This document shows, piece by piece, positions 42,627 through 52,388 of a DNA stretch of 63,142 nucleotides. A program made the position numbers and the translations under genes. Origin of the DNA: Saprospiraceae bacterium. GTDB taxonomy: Bacteria > Bacteroidota > Bacteroidia > Chitinophagales > Saprospiraceae. Under the pieces are notes generated by a model. The model was not told the DNA's origin and did no database searches. It saw only the letters and a list, made by a program, of their open reading frames with translations. How positions within the stretch are numbered: the stretch's first letter is position 1; every line of letters starts with the position of its first letter. The DNA lies in the NCBI GenBank assembly GCA_020631405.1, contig JAHDHH010000018.1, positions 1-63,142 of the forward strand. The letters are read 5' to 3'.

Positions 42627-44930
42627 CTACCTAATCATCATAATCTTAGTGACAAATGTGTCTGCATCTCTAAATGTATCCGTAGTGCTACTAAAGACTA
42701 GGTAGACGCCGGTACTTGCCTTCGTTCCATTATAGTCTCTACCATCCCAAATGGCTTGCCCACCAATAGCTTCTCCTTCGTAGACAAGTAGACCATTGAC
42801 ATCTGTTATCTTGATATTGGCATTTTCTGCAAGGCCTTTGATTGCTATTGGGCCATCATAGTGTGGTTCAACAGGATTTGGAAATACTGTTGCACTACCT
42901 GAGTGACTAAACTTAGCGCCTGTTGCTTCTGTTCTCACAGCATTAAGACCACTGTTTGTAGCAATGTACATGATGCCTTGGTCTCCATCAAAGGCAAAAT
43001 CAATAATAGTATTATCTAGTAATGGACTATCATTAGAAGTATAGTGATGTACCTGGGTATTGGCATCTGCAGTCTGGACGTAGACTCCATTTGTAGTACC
43101 AAACCACTTTCTATTACCACCATCAATATGTAGAGCTCTTATAGACTCAGTTTGGAGTAGGACTGCTGGTATGTCATCTTGTAAGACTTTTCTGGTACTG
43201 CCTTGACACTCACCTGCAAATACATTAGATCCACATTGAAATATTACTGGGCCCATATCGCTGCCTACCCAGACATCTCCATCTTTGTCAATAGCTATAG
43301 AGTGGATGATATTAGTCTCTAATTCGGAATTGCTACTATTGATGACAAAGAAGTCGTCATCATTGGGATTGGCTATGGTGCCTGCATCATCATAGACCAA
43401 GACACCTCCATTTGTACCACCTACTACTATCCATTTGTAGCCTAGATTATCTATGACGATATCCGTGAGGAAGGTAGTATTTCCAGTTGCAAAGCTATGC
43501 CAGATACCTTCTGAAGTCAATACGCTGAGAGGCCTACTACTTGCAAAATTGCTAATCCATAGATTGTCATCGTTATCGTAAGTCAGTCCAGCTATCCTAG
43601 TACGGTTTTCGTCGGCTACTGCGCCTTGAAGAGAGGAGTTTGTGTATTGGTTATACACTTCGCCTTGCTCTGTTGCTAGGTCAAAGTCCAAAATGCCATT
43701 CCAGTAGGTACCAACCATTAGATTGTCAGTGATAGGGTTCTTGGCTACTTTGTAAACATTGATCATAGCACTATCTGCAATGATAGGAGTATTATACTCA
43801 TTGTGATTAGTCCAGTCTCTATCGGCATAAGTATAGAAGCCTGCTCTTTCGAATGTATATGTAAAGTTATCTGCTACCCCTCCAGACGCAATGTAGAGTG
43901 TATCATCTTCAAAGAGAAGGTCACTCATTTCTGACGAACCTGGACCCTCGGTATAGAGCCTTCCGCAGTTTCCATCTTTTAGAAACCTGACATCTTGATA
44001 TTGGTCAGCAAGCCAGAGAGTGCCATATTGGTCTTGGTAGGCGCCTTGAGACCTATCCGTGCATGACTGGTCTAATTGACTTATGGTAGCCAGGTCAAAA
44101 AGTTCTGAATCTTGGTTAATCGATGCACAAGCATGTAATTTATCGTTGTAATCAAATAGGTAATTCAATTCTCCTATTTGAGAAAAGTCAGAATACTGAT
44201 CAAAAGTCATTGAGCCAGCTTGCTTTGTATATACTCTATCTTCTGTGCAGAGGTGTAAGGTATTAGTCTTGTCCACATGGATGTCTTTGACATTGTACAG
44301 TACTTCTAAACCCTCTTCTGCACCTAAGAGTGTCCATGCGAGGAAATTGGCAGGATTGGCTGTGCTACTTTTATCAAATGTATATAGACCATCTTCTGTC
44401 CCAGCATACCATATGCCTTCATGTTCGACGAATGTATTGACAGCAAAATTGGTTTTAGCAAAGAAGCCAAACAAACGAGTAGTAAGATCTAACTGTACAA
44501 TACCAAATCCAGTAGAGAGGTAGGCTTGACTCTCATCGCTAATATAAATATCATAGATAGTCTTATCCCCTAGGATTGACTTTTCAAAGATGTCAGTGAT
44601 GAGGTAGTAGTTGTCACCTTGGATGATGTCGAGCTTTGTATTATCATAAGCCACTAGAAGTTGACCTGTAGACTCGTCATAGGCAAGTGATGTAATCCTA
44701 ACATCATGGAGGCCATCGACTTTTGTGATGTACTCACGTTCATATGTCTGCTTATCCACACTCATGAGTGCAAATTCTGAAGCATAGAATACCTTATCAT
44801 CGCTATAAGTCAAATGCTGTCCTACTCTGAAAGGCAGTAATACTTCCCAATCACCTATAGCAAGTTGACTTTGGCTAAAGAGTGAAGTGGTGCAAGTACA
44901 AAAGAGTAAAAGAAGATAGAGCTTAGGCAT
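42627..44930 (-). CDS. porZ: PorZ, beta-propeller protein of type IX secretion
   Basis: The protein has 767 residues. The signal peptide (~1-19) is followed by the characteristic start of the family: IGDWEVLLPFRVGQHLTYSDDK, FALMSVDK, then KVDGLHDVRITSLAYDE and LLVAYDNTKLDII. Two beta-propellers built from two-component-regulator-type blades fill residues ~25-680 (SILGDKTIYDIYI, GIWYAGTEDGLYTF, GDVWVGSDMGPVIF). The last ~75 residues (VFPNPVEPHYDGPI to FVTKIMMIR) are a T9SS sorting domain. In Porphyromonas, PorZ is part of the surface attachment complex that feeds anionic lipopolysaccharide to the sortase PorU. It lies 48 bases after nadD. Confidence 0.85.
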   Translation of the reverse strand: MPKLYLLLLFCTCTTSLFSQSQLAIGDWEVLLPFRVGQHLTYSDDKVFYASEFALMSVDKQTYEREYITKVDGLHDVRITSLAYDESTGQLLVAYDNTKLDIIQGDNYYLITDIFEKSILGDKTIYDIYISDESQAYLSTGFGIVQLDLTTRLFGFFAKTNFAVNTFVEHEGIWYAGTEDGLYTFDKSSTANPANFLAWTLLGAEEGLEVLYNVKDIHVDKTNTLHLCTEDRVYTKQAGSMTFDQYSDFSQIGELNYLFDYNDKLHACASINQDSELFDLATISQLDQSCTDRSQGAYQDQYGTLWLADQYQDVRFLKDGNCGRLYTEGPGSSEMSDLLFEDDTLYIASGGVADNFTYTFERAGFYTYADRDWTNHNEYNTPIIADSAMINVYKVAKNPITDNLMVGTYWNGILDFDLATEQGEVYNQYTNSSLQGAVADENRTRIAGLTYDNDDNLWISNFASSRPLSVLTSEGIWHSFATGNTTFLTDIVIDNLGYKWIVVGGTNGGVLVYDDAGTIANPNDDDFFVINSSNSELETNIIHSIAIDKDGDVWVGSDMGPVIFQCGSNVFAGECQGSTRKVLQDDIPAVLLQTESIRALHIDGGNRKWFGTTNGVYVQTADANTQVHHYTSNDSPLLDNTIIDFAFDGDQGIMYIATNSGLNAVRTEATGAKFSHSGSATVFPNPVEPHYDGPIAIKGLAENANIKITDVNGLLVYEGEAIGGQAIWDGRDYNGTKASTGVYLVFSSTTDTFRDADTFVTKIMMIR

Positions 44931-44978
44931 TCCAGATGTATTGATTTCTGAAATTAAACGGCAAAGTGTGATAATTAA

Positions 44979-45557
44979 TTACTTATAAAGTCTGCTCAAC
45001 ATGATTGATTCGTAGACTTTGTCGCTTACGAGATAGCGAATACTTTTGTCTTCGGCAATTAACTTCCTTATATGGCTCGCTGATATGTGGAGGAGGGGAG
45101 TGTTTTCTAAGACACTGACTGAGTCATGCTGAGCTAATTCTCCTAGTTCATATCCAGGCCTAGCGAACACGTAGATAGAGTGATACTTGAGTATAGCCTC
45201 ATAGTTTTTCCACTTATGAAAAGAAGCTAGATTATCACCACCCATGATGAGGGCAAACTCTCGGTTGTCATATTTTTCTTTAAGAAAAGTGAGTGTATCT
45301 ACTGTATATGATGGCTTGGGTAAGCCAAATTCTACATCACTTGCTTTAAGTTGTGGATTGTCACCGATGGCTAGTTGGAGAAGGTGCAGTCTGTCATAGT
45401 CATTGGCTAGAGAGGCTTTCTTCTTATGTGGACTATGCGGACTTACTACCATCCAGATCTCATCCAAGTCTGACTCATTGATGAGATAGTTAGCAATGAT
45501 CAGATGCCCTACATGTACGGGATTAAATGACCCAAAGAATAGTCCAGTCTTCTTCAT
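44979..45557 (-). CDS. nadD: Nicotinate-nucleotide adenylyltransferase
   Basis: The protein has 192 residues. The nucleotidyltransferase motif GSFNPVHVGH (9-18) holds the two catalytic His, and the C-terminal ISASHIRKLI matches the ISxTxIR motif with Ala-Ser variation. The inner motif SPHSPHKKK is typical of NadD. It makes deamido-NAD from nicotinate mononucleotide and ATP and is cytoplasmic. It lies 5 bases after dnaN and 48 before porZ. Together with nadB elsewhere in the window it serves NAD synthesis, though the two genes are not linked. Confidence 0.95.
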   Translation of the reverse strand: MKKTGLFFGSFNPVHVGHLIIANYLINESDLDEIWMVVSPHSPHKKKASLANDYDRLHLLQLAIGDNPQLKASDVEFGLPKPSYTVDTLTFLKEKYDNREFALIMGGDNLASFHKWKNYEAILKYHSIYVFARPGYELGELAQHDSVSVLENTPLLHISASHIRKLIAEDKSIRYLVSDKVYESIMLSRLYK

Positions 45558-45562
45558 ACATA

Positions 45563-46678
45563 CTAGTATGCAACCATTACAGGCATGACAAGCATAAGCA
45601 AGTCTTGTGCATCTTCTTGTTCAGTTGGCACTAAAATACCTGCTCTACTTGGTCCATCTAACTGAAGCTCTACTTCATCAGAAGAAAGAATGCCTAACAT
45701 CTCTATCAGGAACTTAGCACTGAAACTAATCGCTAGAGGCTCACCATTATAAGTACAAGTGAGTTGCTCAGTAGCTTCGTTGGCAAAGTCTAAGTCTTGA
45801 GCAGATATTGTCAGGCTACTCTCAGCTATATTGAGGACTACTTGGTTAGTAGTTTTATTGGCATAGATTGCTATTCTTCTTAGACTGTGTTGGAAGTCTG
45901 TCCTAGATATGATCAATGAATTAGGACTACTTGCTGGGATTACTGCATTGTAATCTGGATACTTAGCATCTATGAGTCTTGCAATTACCTTAGTTTCACC
46001 AAAGTTGAAGAATACATTTTTAGTGTTGTAAGATATGGTTACCTCTTCATCAGAAGACATCACATTTTTGATTTGTTGGATTGACTTCTTAGGTACTATG
46101 AATGAATCAGAAAACTCAGAGTTGATACCAGCTACAGAGTGCTTGACTAATTTCTGAGCATCTGTTGCTACTAATATGATCTTGTTGTAGTCCAATTGCA
46201 TAAGTACACCAGTCATGGCTAGTCTCAACTCATCATTACTTACAGCAAAGCTGGTATTGTTAATCGCATTGATGATGTCATCACTTTTAGAAGTGAATGT
46301 GTTTACATCTTCTTCAGACGGTATTTCTGGAAAATCTGCAGGGTCATTTCCTGTCAACTTATACTCACCATACGATGAAGTAATTTTTATTTCTAGATTC
46401 TCTTCCGAAATGGCAAACGATATCGGTTGATTCGGTAATGCCTTGAGAGTATCCAATAATATCTTTGCTGGGACACAGACTACGAGATCTCCATCTGACA
46501 TGACATCTACTTTGGTAATAATAGTAGTCTCAAGATTGGTCGCAGCTATAGTTAATACATTGTCTTTGATGTCAAAGCGATAGTCTTCCAAAATTGGAAG
46601 TACCGGATTGGAACTCAAAGAACCACTGCAAATAACTAGACCTGATAACAGCTCTGATGATGAAATGTCAAACTTCAT
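45563..46678 (-). CDS. dnaN: DNA polymerase III beta sliding clamp
   Basis: The protein has 371 residues, the standard length, with three clamp domains of ~120 residues each. Typical phrases are LPILEDYRFDIKDNVLTIAATNLET near the start, LRLAMTGVLMQL, and the C-terminal DLLMLVMPVMVAY, which resembles the usual MPMR ending with Val-Met-Val. The dimer encircles DNA and tethers Pol III. It starts the operon dnaN-nadD-porZ-unknown. dnaA is not adjacent, which is common in Bacteroidota. Confidence 0.97.
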   Translation of the reverse strand: MKFDISSSELLSGLVICSGSLSSNPVLPILEDYRFDIKDNVLTIAATNLETTIITKVDVMSDGDLVVCVPAKILLDTLKALPNQPISFAISEENLEIKITSSYGEYKLTGNDPADFPEIPSEEDVNTFTSKSDDIINAINNTSFAVSNDELRLAMTGVLMQLDYNKIILVATDAQKLVKHSVAGINSEFSDSFIVPKKSIQQIKNVMSSDEEVTISYNTKNVFFNFGETKVIARLIDAKYPDYNAVIPASSPNSLIISRTDFQHSLRRIAIYANKTTNQVVLNIAESSLTISAQDLDFANEATEQLTCTYNGEPLAISFSAKFLIEMLGILSSDEVELQLDGPSRAGILVPTEQEDAQDLLMLVMPVMVAY

Positions 46679-46773
46679 GGAAACATGTTTTGAAATGAAC
46701 CTCTAAAATAGATTAACTATACAAAAAAACATTGAATTGCAATGAGTATTTTTGCCCACCAAATCTAATCCCT

Positions 46774-48057
46774 ATGCCAGATCGATCTGTGTCGCCTCCT
46801 ATTGTTACTGATTATTCACTTAAGTTTCCTCCGGTTGAAACTCAGTCTTTGTCTAATGGAATGCAATTGCATTTCGTCAGAGGTCAAGCAAGTGGGATAG
46901 TGAGAGTAGATTTACTCTGGAAAGGTGGGAGAGTAGTAGAGTCCAAAAAAGGCTTAGCAAGGAGTGCCGTCAAGTCAATGGCAGATGGATTTGAAGGTTG
47001 TTCTGCTTTTGAATTAGCAGAACTCTTTGACTATTATGGAGCCAGTGTTGGACATTCTAGCAGGATGGAAGGCATCAGATCTTCACTTTCAGTCTTGACT
47101 AAGCATTTCGAAGATGTGTTTGGTAGCTATTTGAATACTATATTTAAGACCAAAGTATCTAGTGATGAATTGGCAAATAGACAGCAGATTTTTAAGCAAA
47201 AGCTAGAAAATGAATTGTCAAAGAATAATGTCATCTCCTATAGAGAGTTCACTTCGAAGATTTTTGGAGAGGATCACGTCTATGGATATAATACTGCCCC
47301 ATCTGACTACATTGCTATATCAACTGACGACGTTGAGAACTATCTAAAATCTTATATTTCTACAGAGGGTTGCAATGTGATTGTCTCAGGAGATATCAGT
47401 GCTGAATTAGAATCAACTATAGTATCTTATCTTGAGCAAATTGACAAAAGGAAGTCAAAATTTATTGCGAGTGAAGAAGTTGTAGCACCTGCAAGTAGTG
47501 GTGAGTTTTTACTGCCTGGTTCGCAGCCCAATCAGGTATCTATAAGACTTGGTAAGGTACTCTTTGATAGATATCATCCAGACTACTATCTTGCTCGGAT
47601 GGTTAATGTGCTGATTGGAGGGTATTTTGGCTCAAGATTGATGATGAATATCAGAGAAGACAAGGGCTATTGCTACCATATTGATTCTGTAATAGATTGT
47701 ATGAATTACGGAGGCTATTTCAGTATTGGAGCAGATGTCAAGGCAGATAAGTACTTAGAGTGTATTGAAGAAATCAAGAAAGAACTCAATGACCTCCGTA
47801 CTGTGCTCATTTCCGAAGAGGAATTGAGTAAGTTGAGGCAGTATATCAAGGGTCAAATCTTAATGAGTATTGATGGGGTATTTGCGGCTTCCTCCCTCCT
47901 CAGAAAATATTTAGAAAATAATCAAGAAATTGGGGAATTTTATACTCAATTAGATGTTATAAACACTACTACTCCACAAGATATTTTGGACCTTTGCCAA
48001 AAGTATTTCTCACCTGAAGACTTCGTGATACTTTGTGTAGGAGCTAGTCAAAACTAG
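46774..48057 (+). CDS. M16 peptidase-like protein without zinc motif
   Basis: I take the ATG at 46774 (427 residues, MPDRSV). A TTG at 46732 would add 14 residues rich in Cys and Asn that look non-coding. The two-lobed M16 fold is recognisable: LSNGMQLHFVRGQASGIVRVDL, then the second lobe with LIGGYFGSRLMMNIREDKGYCYHI. Where the active lobe has HxxEH the protein reads LARSAVKSMADGFEG, so the zinc site is absent. It resembles the inactive partner subunit of M16B pairs, as in mitochondrial processing peptidase. No signal peptide is seen. An active M16 partner is not in the window. Confidence 0.8.
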   Translation: MPDRSVSPPIVTDYSLKFPPVETQSLSNGMQLHFVRGQASGIVRVDLLWKGGRVVESKKGLARSAVKSMADGFEGCSAFELAELFDYYGASVGHSSRMEGIRSSLSVLTKHFEDVFGSYLNTIFKTKVSSDELANRQQIFKQKLENELSKNNVISYREFTSKIFGEDHVYGYNTAPSDYIAISTDDVENYLKSYISTEGCNVIVSGDISAELESTIVSYLEQIDKRKSKFIASEEVVAPASSGEFLLPGSQPNQVSIRLGKVLFDRYHPDYYLARMVNVLIGGYFGSRLMMNIREDKGYCYHIDSVIDCMNYGGYFSIGADVKADKYLECIEEIKKELNDLRTVLISEEELSKLRQYIKGQILMSIDGVFAASSLLRKYLENNQEIGEFYTQLDVINTTTPQDILDLCQKYFSPEDFVILCVGASQN

Positions 48058-48138
48058 TGAATTGCCGTTAACTAATCTTCTAATGTTAGGGACGGAATAG
48101 TTTTTGTATTAAACCATAGATAAGATTTATTTAAGACC

Positions 48139-49170
48139 ATGGGAATATTTAATTTTTTCAACCAAGAATTGGCAATTGATTTAGGAACTGCTAATACGTT
48201 GATCATAAAGGACGGAGAAGTAGTAGTCGATCAACCATCGATAGTAGCTATCGATAGGACTACCAATAAGGTGCTAGCAGTAGGTCAGAAGGCTATGTTG
48301 ATGCATGGTAAGACCCATGAGAATATTAAGACAATCAGACCATTGAAAGATGGGGTAATTGCAGACTTCCAAGCAGCTGAGAATCTGATACAGGGCTTGA
48401 TGGAGCTAATAGAAGAAAAAAGAAGAATATTTTCTCACCTCAAGATGGTGATATGTATACCATCGGGAATCACAGAAGTAGAAAAAAGAGCAGTGTTTGA
48501 TTCTGCAGACCATGTAGATAGCAAAGAGACCTACCTTATCCATGAGCCTATGGCTGCAGCCCTCGGTATAGGACTAGACGTCCAAGCGCCGGAAGGTAAT
48601 ATGGTAGTTGATATAGGTGGTGGAACAACTGAGATAGCTGTCATAGCACTGTCTGGAATAGTTACGGATCAATCTATAAGAGTTGCAGGTGATGAGTTTA
48701 CTAACGACATCATTGATTTCATGAAGAGGAAGCATAACTTACTCATTGGAGAAAGAACTGCTGAGAAAATTAAAATTGAAGTAGGAGCTGCTATAACTGA
48801 CCTTGAGTCTCCACCGCCACCGCTTCCGGTCAATGGAAGAGATCTTTTGACTGGAATACCTAAGCAAATTGAGACCAATCATACTGAAATCGCAGAGTCC
48901 ATAGATAAGTCAATATCAAAAATAGAAGAAGCAGTACTCAAAGCACTAGAGGATACCCCTCCCGAGTTAGCCTCAGATATTTATAGAAGAGGGATTTACC
49001 TTACAGGAGGAGGTGCCTTACTTAGAGGATTGGACAAAAGATTGAGCCTCAGAACTAGACTTGATGTACATATCGCTGATGACCCATTGAGGGCAGTAGT
49101 TAGAGGTACTGGATTAGCTTTAAAAAATTCAGATGAGTATTCCTTCCTTATAGATAGACAAAGTCTTTAA
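48139..49170 (+). CDS. mreB: Rod-shape actin homologue MreB
   Basis: The protein has 343 residues. Actin-fold nucleotide motifs are intact: phosphate 1 LAIDLGTANTLI (~13-24), phosphate 2 MVVDIGGGTTEIAVI (~155-169) and adenosine motif YLTGGGALLRGLD (~289-301). MreB polymers under the inner membrane guide the elongation complex. The amphipathic start MGIFNFFNQ could contact the membrane. It opens a run of nine closely packed genes: mreC follows after 14 bases, and no gap up to the Wzz-like gene is larger than 18 bases. Confidence 0.97.
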   Translation: MGIFNFFNQELAIDLGTANTLIIKDGEVVVDQPSIVAIDRTTNKVLAVGQKAMLMHGKTHENIKTIRPLKDGVIADFQAAENLIQGLMELIEEKRRIFSHLKMVICIPSGITEVEKRAVFDSADHVDSKETYLIHEPMAAALGIGLDVQAPEGNMVVDIGGGTTEIAVIALSGIVTDQSIRVAGDEFTNDIIDFMKRKHNLLIGERTAEKIKIEVGAAITDLESPPPPLPVNGRDLLTGIPKQIETNHTEIAESIDKSISKIEEAVLKALEDTPPELASDIYRRGIYLTGGGALLRGLDKRLSLRTRLDVHIADDPLRAVVRGTGLALKNSDEYSFLIDRQSL

Positions 49171-49184
49171 TTTAGGGTTTTGCT

Positions 49185-50018
49185 ATGCAGAACCTCATAC
49201 AATTCATAATAAAGTACGGCTACTTAGGCTTATTTCTTCTTCTGGAAGCGATATCCTTTGGTATGATAGTCAACTACAATCAGAGTCAACGTGAAATTTG
49301 GATTAATTCAGCTCACTTAGCGACTAGTAGTATCAATGCTGAATCACAGAAGCTCAAGAATTACTTTAGACTTACGGAGATCAATGATAGCCTTGCCTTA
49401 GTCAATGCCGAACTCATAGAACAAATAGTCAACTACAAGGTCTACTCCAAGGACAATGCATATCAAAAATTTGTATCAAAAGACACCCTTCCTTATAAGA
49501 TTATACCTGCAGCGGTAAGTACAAAGACAGTCGGATATCGGAATAATTTTTTCACCATTAACAAAGGTTGGAATCACGGTATCATGAAGGACATGGGGGT
49601 GATATCCTCTAATGGTATTGTAGGAACAATCATGGAGACTTCTAAGAACTTTTCAAAAGTACTCCTAATCAATAATCAAGAATCTCTAGTCAGTGCATCG
49701 ATTAAGGGAAAGGGATACTTTGGCAATATGAGATGGGGTGGAGTCGACTATACAAAGATGATGTTAGAAGCTATCCCAAAGTTTGCAAAAGTAGAAATAG
49801 GTGACACCATTATTACTAGTGGTTACTCTACTATATTCCCCAAAAACATGTTCATAGGTACTGTCTCGGCATTTGAAATAAAGGAAGGAAGTAATAACTA
49901 TCAAATCGAGGTGGACCTGTATGAGAATGTGACACTACTTGACTACGTGTACATCATAGATGACGAATATCATGACGAATTGAATAACATCATCTCAAAT
50001 AGCAATTTGAATGAATAA
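49185..50018 (+). CDS. mreC: Rod-shape protein MreC
   Basis: The protein has 277 residues. A short cytoplasmic start and one membrane helix (~12-30) are followed by a coiled coil (~45-85) and the periplasmic MreC double beta-barrel (~105-265), with FTINKGWNHGIMKDMGVISSNGIVG and GDTIITSGYSTIFPKNMFIGTV. MreC links MreB to the periplasmic synthases, in particular PBP2. Its 3' end overlaps mreD by 8 bases, as is usual for this pair. Confidence 0.93.
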   Translation: MQNLIQFIIKYGYLGLFLLLEAISFGMIVNYNQSQREIWINSAHLATSSINAESQKLKNYFRLTEINDSLALVNAELIEQIVNYKVYSKDNAYQKFVSKDTLPYKIIPAAVSTKTVGYRNNFFTINKGWNHGIMKDMGVISSNGIVGTIMETSKNFSKVLLINNQESLVSASIKGKGYFGNMRWGGVDYTKMMLEAIPKFAKVEIGDTIITSGYSTIFPKNMFIGTVSAFEIKEGSNNYQIEVDLYENVTLLDYVYIIDDEYHDELNNIISNSNLNE

Positions 50019-50529
50019 GAACATCATATTCTATACAGTGCTATCACTAATAGTACTAAGCATTCAGGTCTTAGTATTGAATAGGATTGACCTAGGATTT
50101 GATCAATTTAGCTATATTCAATTGATGCTATATCCATACTTAATTATGATACTTCCGTATTATAATAACAAGTATGTCAACCTCTTGTTTGCCTTTGGGT
50201 TAGGAATCCTCGTAGATATCTTTTCTGGCACCTTAGGCATACATGCTAGTGCTACTGTATTTATTGCCTTTCTTCGGCCCTACTTGCTTTCAATGATTGA
50301 ACCAAAAGAAGGTTATATCAAGGATACCATGCCTTCGATAAGGGGTCAAGGAATAAGTCTTATCTTTCTTCAAGTGTCAATTTTGGTCTTTGTCCACCAC
50401 TTGTTTTTGTTTAGTGTAGAGGCTTTTTCGTTTGTCTATTTGACCGAGATTATATTAAAGACTATATTTAGTTTTATTGTGTCTACCGTGATTATTATGC
50501 TAGCATTCTTAATCAACAACCCCAAGTAA
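50011..50529 (+). CDS. mreD: Rod-shape protein MreD
   Basis: The protein has 172 residues and five or six membrane helices. Sequence conservation in MreD is low; the call rests on size, topology, a typical FGLGILVDIFSGTLGIHASAT stretch and the mreC-mreD-mrdA context. It sits in the inner membrane and completes the MreBCD complex. It overlaps mreC by 8 bases and ends 18 bases before mrdA. Confidence 0.85.
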   Translation: MNKNIIFYTVLSLIVLSIQVLVLNRIDLGFDQFSYIQLMLYPYLIMILPYYNNKYVNLLFAFGLGILVDIFSGTLGIHASATVFIAFLRPYLLSMIEPKEGYIKDTMPSIRGQGISLIFLQVSILVFVHHLFLFSVEAFSFVYLTEIILKTIFSFIVSTVIIMLAFLINNPK

Positions 50530-50547
50530 ATTGCTTGTAATACATAG

Positions 50548-52386
50548 ATGAAATCAAACAAACAGACAAGCATCATTTTATTATTTTTCGTGGCATTCTC
50601 TGCCTTGATTATCAAGGCTGCTCAGTTGCAAGTCTTCGATGAGAGTTATCAAACTCAAGCAAGAAGGACTACACTTGTCAAAAAACAGACATATCCTTCA
50701 AGAGGATTAGTCTATGATCGTGATGGTGAGTTACTAGTATTAAATAACCCAATTTATAATGTTAAGGTCACTTACAAAGATCTTCCTGAGCAGTTTGATA
50801 CTGCCAAGCTTTGTGCATTATTGGAGATTGATAGAGATTATGTCCGAAAGAATATTACTAAAAACTGGAAAGACCCCAAGTATAGTAGGTCTGTACCGTT
50901 TACCTTTTTGTCAAAGGTCAGTCCGGAGAAAATGGGAAGATTCTTAGAGCACCTCCATGATTTTCAAGGATTTGAAGCTAGTATTCGGAATGTCAGATCT
51001 TACCCACATCAAAATGCTGCCCACTTGCTTGGATTCATGGCGGAAGCCAATCAGAAAGACATAGATATCAGAGGGTTTGACCTCGGCGACTATTTAGGTC
51101 GGACAGGTTTAGAAATGCAGTTTGACTCCTTGCTAAGAGGGATAAAAGGTCAGCAATACGTCCTCAAAGACAATCTAGGTAGAGAGGTCTCTGAGTACAA
51201 TGAAGGAGACAGAAACAAACCTGCCATAGCAGGGAAAGACCTAGTCACCACCCTAGACCTTGATCTCCAATCGTATATAGAAGAGATCATGCAAGGTAAG
51301 AAAGGATCCGTAGTGGCTCTCGAGCCTAACTCAGGAGAAATCTTAGCAATGGTGTCATCACCAAACTATGACCCCAATGCTCTTGCTATCAATGCACAGA
51401 GGGGAGAGGTATTCAATGCCCTGCAAACCGACACCCTAAACAAACCCTTTCTAGACAGGTCACTCAATGCTAAGTATCCACCTGGGTCTATTTTTAAGCC
51501 AATTCTCTCATTGATAGCCTTAGAAGAAGGAGTTTGGACTCCAAACAAATTTGTTTCTTGTCCAGGGTTTTACCAATATAGGACGTTTAAATATGGTTGC
51601 CATGAGCACCCATCTCCCTTGGCAATGAAGTCGGCAATCCAAACTTCTTGTAATTCTTACTTCTTCCAAATGCTTAGAGATTTAGTGGAAAAGGAAGGGT
51701 GGAGCAACCCTGAGATAGGTTTGACCATATTGAATGACCACCTCAATGATTTTGGCTTGGGCAGAAAGCTAGGGGTAGATATTCCTGGAGAACGGACAGG
51801 GTTCGTACCTACTCCTGCATTTTACAACAAACTTTATAATGATAAGTACTCCACTTGGAAGTCAACGTATATCATGTCTATAGGCATCGGTCAGGGAGAG
51901 CTCGAGTTGACTACACTGCAGATAGCCAATCTTGCAGCAATCTTAGCAAATCGAGGATACTACATCACACCACATGTACTGAAGGGGTTGATAGGTCCAG
52001 AACAGAGCCTAGAATTGGCAAGCTACCCTAAGCATAGTGTAAAGATTAGCCCAGAACACTTCGACCCTGTCATAGAAGGGATGCGTAGGACTATAGAGTA
52101 TGGTAGTGGGGTGTCAGCAAAGGTGCCAGGTATCAAGTCAGCTGGTAAGACAGGGACAGCTCAGAATCCATTTGGTGAAGATCATTCTGTGTTTTTTGCT
52201 TTTGCGCCATTGGATGATCCGAAAATAGCGTTAGCGGTATTTGTGGAGAATGCAGGTTTCGGGGCGACTGTAGCATCGCCTATAGCTGGCTTAATCTTAG
52301 AACGCTACCTTAAAGGAGAAATATCGCCTTTCATGAAGAATACAGAAGAAAGGATCAAACGTATGAATTTTTTAAAAACAGAGTAG
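50548..52386 (+). CDS. mrdA: Penicillin-binding protein 2
   Basis: The protein has 612 residues. An N-terminal membrane anchor (~8-25) is followed by the dimerisation/pedestal domain with RGLVYDRDG and the transpeptidase domain with SIFK (S314, K317), SCN (367-369) and KTGT (534-537). All three active-site motifs are intact. As PBP2 it cross-links peptidoglycan during elongation and works with MreC and the polymerase RodA. A rodA gene normally follows mrdA in Bacteroidota, but here folA comes next, 2 bases downstream. The product is therefore PBP2 by context and the pedestal sequence; other class B enzymes are less likely. Confidence 0.95.
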   Translation: MKSNKQTSIILLFFVAFSALIIKAAQLQVFDESYQTQARRTTLVKKQTYPSRGLVYDRDGELLVLNNPIYNVKVTYKDLPEQFDTAKLCALLEIDRDYVRKNITKNWKDPKYSRSVPFTFLSKVSPEKMGRFLEHLHDFQGFEASIRNVRSYPHQNAAHLLGFMAEANQKDIDIRGFDLGDYLGRTGLEMQFDSLLRGIKGQQYVLKDNLGREVSEYNEGDRNKPAIAGKDLVTTLDLDLQSYIEEIMQGKKGSVVALEPNSGEILAMVSSPNYDPNALAINAQRGEVFNALQTDTLNKPFLDRSLNAKYPPGSIFKPILSLIALEEGVWTPNKFVSCPGFYQYRTFKYGCHEHPSPLAMKSAIQTSCNSYFFQMLRDLVEKEGWSNPEIGLTILNDHLNDFGLGRKLGVDIPGERTGFVPTPAFYNKLYNDKYSTWKSTYIMSIGIGQGELELTTLQIANLAAILANRGYYITPHVLKGLIGPEQSLELASYPKHSVKISPEHFDPVIEGMRRTIEYGSGVSAKVPGIKSAGKTGTAQNPFGEDHSVFFAFAPLDDPKIALAVFVENAGFGATVASPIAGLILERYLKGEISPFMKNTEERIKRMNFLKTE

Positions 52387-52388
52387 GA

